Assembly: GCA_963802375.1 (NCBI GenBank)
Contig: CAWDIJ010000005.1
Coordinates: 434,001-498,000 of the forward strand
From: JACDAN01 sp963802375
GTDB lineage: Bacteria; Actinomycetota; Thermoleophilia; Gaiellales; Gaiellaceae
Direction: 5' to 3'
DNA: 64,000 nt
This document shows, in pieces, positions 59,267 through 64,000 of this stretch (position 1 is its first letter; each line of letters opens with the position of its first letter). Under the pieces are notes generated by a model. That model saw only the letters and a list, made by a program, of their open reading frames with translations, did not search any database and was not told the DNA's origin. The position numbers and the translations under genes were made by a program.

Positions 59267-60213
59267 GCGTCAAGGTCGACAACCTCCGCGTCTACTACCG
59301 CACGCTCCGCGGGGACGTCCAGTGCGTCGACGGCGTCACGTTCGGGATCGCGGACGGCGAGATCATGGGCCTCGCCGGCGAGTCAGGGTGCGGGAAGTCG
59401 ACGCTCGGAAAGAGCTTGATTCGGATGGACGCCCGCATGCAGCACATCGAGGGACGGGTCGAGCTCGACGGCGCCGAGCTGCCGATCGACGACTCCAAGG
59501 CGATGAACCAGTACCGGTTCAAGAGCGTCTCGATCGTCCCGCAGTACGCGATGAGCGCGATGACACCGACGCGCAAGGTCGGGAAGATGATCGAGGAGCT
59601 ACTGGAGTCGAGGGGAGTGCGGTTCTCGACCGTGCGGGCCGAGCTGGAGCGCCGGCTGACGCTCGTCGGGCTGTCGCACGACGTCCTCGGGATGTACCCG
59701 ATCGAGCTGTCAGGCGGGATGAAGCAGCGGACGGTGATGGTGCTCTCGACCCTGCTGAACCCGGCGCTCCTGATCGCGGACGAGATCACGTCTGCGCTCG
59801 ACGTCTCGACCCAGAAGGCCGTTGCCGAGACACTCGTCGAGTTTCGCGACCGCGGCTATGTGAAGAGCATGATGGTGATCACGCACGACCTGGCGATCCT
59901 CTACCAGGTCGCCGACACGATCCTCGTCATGTACGCGGGCAAGCTGGCCGAGAAGGCGCCCGCCGAGGTGATCATCGATGCTCCACTGCATCCGTACACG
60001 CAGCTGCTCGTCTCCTCGCTGCCCGAGGTCGGTGTGACCTACGAGGAACAGAAGCTCACGGGAATCCCGGGCCGGCCGCCGCCACTGCTCGATCCGCCGA
60101 CCGGCTGCAGGTTCAGGGACCGCTGCCCGTTCGCCTTCGAGAAGTGCGTCGAGGAGCCGCCCTTCCTCGAAGTCGCGCCGGGCCACGAAGTCGCCTGCTG
60201 GAAGGTCTTTTGA
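59263..60213 (+). CDS. Opp-type ABC transporter ATPase 1 (OppD-like)
   Basis: Energising subunit, 316 residues from ATG 59263. Walker A GESGCGKST, signature LSGGMKQR, Walker B LLIADEITSALD (Ile where Pro is usual), H-loop ITHDL, and the C-terminal oligopeptide-type extension GCRFRDRCPFAFEKC with cysteines that may bind an iron-sulfur or zinc centre. The frame upstream of the ATG is a shadow of the permease gene. Confidence 0.93.
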   Translation: MSVKVDNLRVYYRTLRGDVQCVDGVTFGIADGEIMGLAGESGCGKSTLGKSLIRMDARMQHIEGRVELDGAELPIDDSKAMNQYRFKSVSIVPQYAMSAMTPTRKVGKMIEELLESRGVRFSTVRAELERRLTLVGLSHDVLGMYPIELSGGMKQRTVMVLSTLLNPALLIADEITSALDVSTQKAVAETLVEFRDRGYVKSMMVITHDLAILYQVADTILVMYAGKLAEKAPAEVIIDAPLHPYTQLLVSSLPEVGVTYEEQKLTGIPGRPPPLLDPPTGCRFRDRCPFAFEKCVEEPPFLEVAPGHEVACWKVF

Positions 60214-60217
60214 GCTG

Positions 60218-61111
60218 ATGCTGAAGCTCGAACGGGTCACGAAGGTCTACAAGGTCGGCACCTTCGGCGGGAAGCGCCTGACCGCGGTCCGCGACGTCTC
60301 CTTCGATCTCCGCCCCGGCGAGGTCGTCTCCCTGATCGGCGAGAGCGGCAGCGGGAAGTCGACTGTCGGGAAGATGATCCTCCGGCTGACGCCGGTCACG
60401 GACGGCTCGATCACGTTCGAGGGGACCGACGTCTCCACGCTCGAGCGGCGGCGCCTGAAGGGCTACCACGGCGACGTGCAGGGCGTCTTCCAGGATCCCT
60501 TCAGCTCGTACAATCCGATCTTCAAGATCGACCGCGTCTTCAGCATGATCCGCGGCGCGTACTTTTCGGGGATGAGCGGCTCGGACTGGGGCCGCAAGCT
60601 GGACGGATCCCTCCACGCCGTGAGCCTCGAGCCCGAGGCGGTGCTGGGCAAGTACCCGCACCAGCTCAGCGGCGGCCAGCTGCAGCGGCTGCTGATCGCG
60701 CGCGCGCTCCTGCTCGACATCAAGTACCTGGTCGCGGACGAGATCATCAGCATGCTCGACGCCTCGACCCGGATCGATGTGCTCAACCTGCTCGGCGAGT
60801 TGAAGGCGCGCGGGCTCGGCGTCCTCTTCATCACGCACGACCTCTCGCTCGGCAACTACATCAGCGAGCGGACCGTGATCCTGCGCCGCGGGAGCATCGT
60901 CGAGATGGGGGCGACGGAGAAGGTCTTCGGGAACCCGATGCACCCCTACACCAGGCTGCTGATCGCCTCCGTGCCGCAGCTGCACAAGAAGTGGGCGGAG
61001 GTCGAGCGGGAGATCTTCGGGCCCGACGCGGGGATCGCCGAGCCGGCCGACGCCGTGCCGCTGCTCGAGGTCGAGGACGACCACCTTGTCGCTCTCGGCC
61101 CGGACGACTAA
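60218..61111 (+). CDS. Opp-type ABC transporter ATPase 2 (OppF-like)
   Basis: Second ATPase, 297 residues. Walker A GESGSGKST, Q-loop GVFQDPFSSYNP, signature LSGGQLQR, Walker B YLVADEIISMLDAS (Ile again in place of Pro) and ITHDLS. Unlike OppD it ends in an acidic tail (PLLEVEDDHLVALGPDD) without the cysteine cluster. The pair's Ile-containing Walker B resembles transporters of the cellobiose/glucan-oligomer Opp branch, in line with the flanking hydrolases. Its stop overlaps that of the opposing glucosidase. Confidence 0.92.
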   Translation: MLKLERVTKVYKVGTFGGKRLTAVRDVSFDLRPGEVVSLIGESGSGKSTVGKMILRLTPVTDGSITFEGTDVSTLERRRLKGYHGDVQGVFQDPFSSYNPIFKIDRVFSMIRGAYFSGMSGSDWGRKLDGSLHAVSLEPEAVLGKYPHQLSGGQLQRLLIARALLLDIKYLVADEIISMLDASTRIDVLNLLGELKARGLGVLFITHDLSLGNYISERTVILRRGSIVEMGATEKVFGNPMHPYTRLLIASVPQLHKKWAEVEREIFGPDAGIAEPADAVPLLEVEDDHLVALGPDD

Positions 61112-62460
61112 GAGGTTTCGGGCTCGAGCAGCTGTCCGGCGCCGATCAGGTCCCGGTACCAGTAGAAGCTCGACTTCGGGACGCGCTCGAGCGTCGAGTA
61201 GTCGACGTAGAGGAGCCCGAAGCGCCGGGAGTAGCCGTACGCCCACTCGAAGTTGTCGAGCAGCGACCACACGAAGTACCCGCGGACCGGGATGCCGTCG
61301 GCGATCGCGCTGCCGACTGCGCCCAGGTACTTGTGGAGGTAGTCGATTCGATCGCGGTCCTCGACCCGCCCGTCGTGGAGGAGGACGTCGGGGAAAGCGC
61401 CCCCGTTCTCCGTCACGTACAGCTTCTGGACGCCGTAGTCGCGGTGGAGCCGGGTGAGGACGTCGGAGATCCCGCTGGGATAGATCTCCCAGCCCATCTC
61501 CGTCGTCGGGCCGCCGTTGGCGACGGTCTGCGGCTTCCCCTCCGAGTCGGCCTCGATGACAGTTCGCGAGTAGTTGTTCAGCCCCACGAAGTCGATCGGT
61601 GCGGAGATCGCCGCCAGGTCGCCTTCCTGGACCGGGGGCGCCGAGTCGCCGAGGTGCGCGAGGACATCATCCGGGTAGCTGCCTCGCAGGACCGGGTCGA
61701 AGAAAAGCCTGTTCCGGAAGCCGTCCTGCTCCCTCGCGGCCTCGACGTCGCGCGGGTCGTCGCTCGCCGGGTACACGGGCCACGAGTCGAGGACGATGCC
61801 GACCTCGGATCCGGGGCTCTCGCGGCGAAGGGCCTCGAGGGCGAGGCCGTGCGAAAGGAGCACGTGGTGCGCGGCGGCCGCGGCGGCGGGGAGCTCGGTC
61901 CTGCCCGGGGCGTGGAGGCCCAGTGCGTATCCGAGCCACGAGACGCAGTACGGCTCGTTCTGCGTCAGCCAGTCGCGGACCCGGTCGCCGAGTCGCCCGG
62001 CGACGACCTCGACGTACTCGCCGAATGCTTCCGCCGTGGCGCGCGAAGGCCAGCCGCCGGCGTCCTCGAGTGCCTGCGGGAGGTCCCAGTGGTAGAGAGA
62101 GACGAACGGGCGGATGCCGGCTGTGAGCAGGTCGTCGACGAGACGGTCGTAGAAGTCGAGGCCTGCTTTGTTGACGCGTCCGCGTCCCTCCGGCACGATG
62201 CGCGGCCAGGCGATCGAGAAGCGGTAGGCGTCGAGGCCGAGCTCCTGCATGCGCTCGATGTCCACGCCATAGCGGTGGTAGGAGTCGCACGCGATGGCTC
62301 CCGAGTCGCCATTCCGGATCTTGCCGGGCGTGTCGCAGAACGTGTCCCAGATGCTCGGGCCTCGCCCGTCGGCCTCGGTCGCGCCCTCGATCTGGTACGC
62401 CGACGTCGCCGCGCCCCAGATGAAATCTGGGGGAAAGTGCTGTCCGTTCGTCTGTGTCAT
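61108..62460 (-). CDS. GH1 family beta-glucosidase
   Basis: Retaining beta-glucosidase, 450 residues, full GH1 length. N-terminal FPPDFIWGAATSAYQIEGA, acid/base Glu in WLTQNEPYCVSW (about E167), nucleophile Glu in LYVTENGG (about E351), and aglycone-site WSLLDNFEWAYGYSRRFGL. No signal peptide, so it hydrolyses imported cellobiose-like sugars to glucose. It converges on the transporter operon and carries its own operator (62468-62483), so the cluster is controlled from two ends. Confidence 0.95.
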   Translation of the reverse strand: MTQTNGQHFPPDFIWGAATSAYQIEGATEADGRGPSIWDTFCDTPGKIRNGDSGAIACDSYHRYGVDIERMQELGLDAYRFSIAWPRIVPEGRGRVNKAGLDFYDRLVDDLLTAGIRPFVSLYHWDLPQALEDAGGWPSRATAEAFGEYVEVVAGRLGDRVRDWLTQNEPYCVSWLGYALGLHAPGRTELPAAAAAAHHVLLSHGLALEALRRESPGSEVGIVLDSWPVYPASDDPRDVEAAREQDGFRNRLFFDPVLRGSYPDDVLAHLGDSAPPVQEGDLAAISAPIDFVGLNNYSRTVIEADSEGKPQTVANGGPTTEMGWEIYPSGISDVLTRLHRDYGVQKLYVTENGGAFPDVLLHDGRVEDRDRIDYLHKYLGAVGSAIADGIPVRGYFVWSLLDNFEWAYGYSRRFGLLYVDYSTLERVPKSSFYWYRDLIGAGQLLEPETS

Positions 62461-62467
62461 GACGGTA

Positions 62468-62483
62468 GCTTAACCGGTCAAGC
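62468..62483. promoter_or_regulatory. Operator-like site upstream of beta-glucosidase (site 3 of 3)
   Basis: GCTTAACCGGTCAAGC, a 16-bp palindrome with one mismatched pair, centred on CCGG, the best of the three sites. It starts eight bases from the ATG (62458-62460) and its minus strand reads TTGACC, so a bound repressor would block transcription or the start of the message directly. Confidence 0.65.
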
Positions 62484-62590
62484 ACGTTTGTCCAAGCCGA
62501 ACTGCCCCGATCGGCATTTCTCAGCTACCGTGTGGCGCAGGGACGGCATCCGGCCGTGCCCGTGAGGTGAGCTTCTCGTTTCTTCTTCGG

Positions 62591-62619
62591 CGGTTTCGAG
62601 GCAGGCGAATCTCGAACCG
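62591..62619 (+). promoter_or_regulatory. 5' leader hairpin of the DEAD-box helicase gene
   Basis: CGGTTTCGAG (62591-62600) pairs with CTCGAACCG (62611-62619) with one bulged T, ending four bases before the GAAGGAG ribosome site of the helicase. RNA-helicase messages are often cold-regulated through such leaders; that role is a guess here. Confidence 0.4.
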
Positions 62620-62636
62620 AACTGAAGGAGAACCAC

Positions 62637-63833
62637 ATGTCAAAGCAATCATTCGCGGGCCTCGGCGTGGCCGAACCGATCGCCGCTGCACTCGCGCGGC
62701 GCTCGATTCACACGCCGTTCTCGATCCAGTCACTCGTCATCCCGGACGCTCTGGCCGGGAACGACGTCCTGGCCAAGTCCCCCACTGGGTCGGGCAAGAC
62801 CCTCGCATTCGCCGCGCCGATCGTCCAGCGTCTCGATGCCGCCGACGCGCGTCCCTCGGCACTCATCCTCGTCCCCACCAGGGAGCTCGCGACGCAGGTC
62901 GCCGAGGAGTTCGAAGACATCGGGCGAACGAGGGGCCTGCGCGTGACGGCCGTGTACGGCGGCACCTCGGTGTCCGCGCAGGGGAAGGCTGCGAAGAGCG
63001 CCCACATCCTCGTCGCGACGCCGGGCCGGCTCCAGGATCTCGCGAACCGACGGTTGGTCAACCTCGACGGCATCCGCATTCTCGTCCTCGACGAGGCCGA
63101 CCGGATGCTGGACATGGGCTTTCAGCCACAGGTCGACGCGATCGTCAGGCGGCTGCCGAAGAAGCGGCAGACGATGTTCTTCTCGGCCACGCTCGACGGT
63201 GAGGTGGCCGAGCTCGCCCGGGCGTACACACACAACCCGAGCCGCGTCGACGGCCAGCTCCCGGGCGTGCTCGAGCTGGGAGAGACCGATCACCGATTCG
63301 TCGGGGTGACCGCCGACAGCAAGGTCGAGACCCTGGTGGAGATCCTTGGCCACGACGAGGGCCTCACGCTCGTCTTCGTGCGGACGAAGCGCGGCGCCGA
63401 CCGGCTGGTGCAAAGGCTGCGGCGGCACGGAGTCAAGGCGGCCGCGATGCACGGCGACATGGGCCAGGGTGCCCGGGAGCGCGCGCTCGCACAGTTCGAG
63501 GCGGGCAAGGTCAAGACGCTCGTCGCGACCGACGTTGCGGCGCGGGGCCTCGACCTCGACAACATCTCACACGTGATCAACTTCGATCCACCGGCTGACA
63601 ACACCGGATACACCCATCGGGTCGGGCGCACCGCCCGCGCCGGACGAGACGGCACCGGCATCACGCTCGTCCTGCCCGAGCAGCAGGCCGAGGTCAGCCA
63701 CGTCGCGCGGAGCGTCGGTGAGCACGAGCAGTTCGAGCAGCAGGGCATGCGCGTCGCACCCAAGCGGCTCGTCTACTCAGGCCGGGGGCGGCGCTCCAAG
63801 TGGGGCCCGCCGCGGCAGCGGCGGAAGATCTAG
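62637..63833 (+). CDS. DEAD-box ATP-dependent RNA helicase
   Basis: RNA-unwinding ATPase, 398 residues. Q motif TPFSIQSLVIP, motif I SPTGSGKT (about 44-51), Ia PTRELA, Ib TPGR, II VLDEADRMLDMGFQ, III SAT, IV LVFVRTK, V ATDVAARGLDLD and VI HRVGRTARAGR are all intact. A short basic C-terminal tail (GRGRRSKWGPPRQRRKI) may bind RNA. Similar to RhlE-type helicases acting in ribosome assembly or mRNA decay. Followed at once by hairpin element copy B; the stop codon TAG touches the element's left end. Confidence 0.95.
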   Translation: MSKQSFAGLGVAEPIAAALARRSIHTPFSIQSLVIPDALAGNDVLAKSPTGSGKTLAFAAPIVQRLDAADARPSALILVPTRELATQVAEEFEDIGRTRGLRVTAVYGGTSVSAQGKAAKSAHILVATPGRLQDLANRRLVNLDGIRILVLDEADRMLDMGFQPQVDAIVRRLPKKRQTMFFSATLDGEVAELARAYTHNPSRVDGQLPGVLELGETDHRFVGVTADSKVETLVEILGHDEGLTLVFVRTKRGADRLVQRLRRHGVKAAAMHGDMGQGARERALAQFEAGKVKTLVATDVAARGLDLDNISHVINFDPPADNTGYTHRVGRTARAGRDGTGITLVLPEQQAEVSHVARSVGEHEQFEQQGMRVAPKRLVYSGRGRRSKWGPPRQRRKI

Positions 63834-63998
63834 GAGGGATTGGCGAGACGTCGCTCGTTGCGGGGGTGCGATGGTCGTTCCGAGGCAAGGACGCAGGGAG
63901 CGTTCGTATCGAATGAGATACGGGCGCGACTGAGGACGCAGTCCTCGGGGCGAGCAGCGCGACCCTGCGGCTCAGCAGGGCGTTTCGCCGATCCCTCC
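63833..63998 (+). ncRNA. Candidate structured RNA/hairpin element, copy B
   Basis: Plus-strand copy, nearly identical to copy A's minus strand. Ends GGAGGGATTGGCGAGACG and CGTTTCGCCGATCCCTCC pair over all 18 positions if two G-U pairs are allowed. Then GCGGGG/CCCTGC (one G-U), loop GTGCGA/GCGCGA, helix TGGTCGTTCCGAGG with CCTCGGGGCGAGCA (two U-G, one mismatch), loops AAGGACGCAGGGAG and GCGACTGAGGACGC, hairpin CGTATC-GAATGA-GATACG. What it precedes lies beyond the window. Confidence 0.6.
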
Positions 63999-64000
63999 CT

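Noticed and set aside
1..64000. CRISPR arrays, tRNA or rRNA genes, integrases or intact transposases
   Set aside because: No regularly spaced repeats, no tRNA-like cloverleaf, no rRNA blocks and no recombinase motifs were seen on reading either strand; a tool-based scan was not possible.

Overview
The window is GC-rich (about 70%), densely packed and uses many GTG/TTG starts. The gene set points to a high-GC actinobacterium: an FHA/PP2C/RodA/PbpA/PknB cell-wall locus, OpcA beside glucose-6-phosphate dehydrogenase, an F420-type nitroreductase and an actinobacterial small HNH protein. A Thermoleophilia/Gaiellales-like soil or sediment lineage is my best guess, inferred from gene content only. 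Five genes look frameshifted (pdxH, an SRPBCC gene, a peptide-type binding protein, the ctaB N-terminus and perhaps the end of an aldo/keto reductase), so some indels may come from assembly.

Layout. 1-6.5 kb: ammonium transporter, a RibD/DHFR-like reductase with a cupin, a SIMPL protein, a sulfurtransferase, a small HNH endonuclease and a DUF4446 protein. 6.6-17.6 kb: the growth and division locus (Ser/Thr kinase, fhaA, fhaB, pstP, rodA/ftsW, pbpA, pknB, ddl), facing a third kinase. 17.6-24.7 kb: mixed metabolism and repair (GABA aminotransferase-like, pdxH, dinB, aldo/keto reductase, dcd, epimerase, SRPBCC, Ddn-like). 24.7-32.6 kb: a central-carbon block (tkt; rpiB-tal-pgi-gnd-zwf-opcA). 32.6-36.4 kb: two-component pair, STAS protein, amidase. 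36.4-40.8 kb: cytochrome oxidase operon ctaC-ctaD-ctaB plus a small membrane protein. 41-52 kb: kelch, Usp, DUF4389, TenA-like, MMPL exporter, PadR with an S41-like protease, phosphotransferase, and a deletion scar of an amino-acid ABC operon. 52.3-62.5 kb: a beta-glucoside use cluster (LacI regulator, GH5-like hydrolase, Opp-type ABC transporter, GH1 beta-glucosidase) tied together by shared operator-like sites. 62.6-63.8 kb: DEAD-box helicase.

The most unusual content is between genes. Three copies of a roughly 165-bp element (4609-4773, 20068-20229, 63833-63998) share an elongated hairpin plan with paired ends, stems whose sequence changes on both sides, and invariant internal loops. Non-Watson-Crick pairs read as G-U on one strand only, which argues for a conserved RNA. 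A fourth hairpin element (21282-21453) may be a distant relative. One copy lies directly upstream of, and co-oriented with, the small HNH gene; another brackets the start of dinB. Separately, two convergent intergenic regions (5270-5343 and 40761-40837) each carry a pair of GTAACA-N3-TGTTAC palindromes about 55 bp apart.
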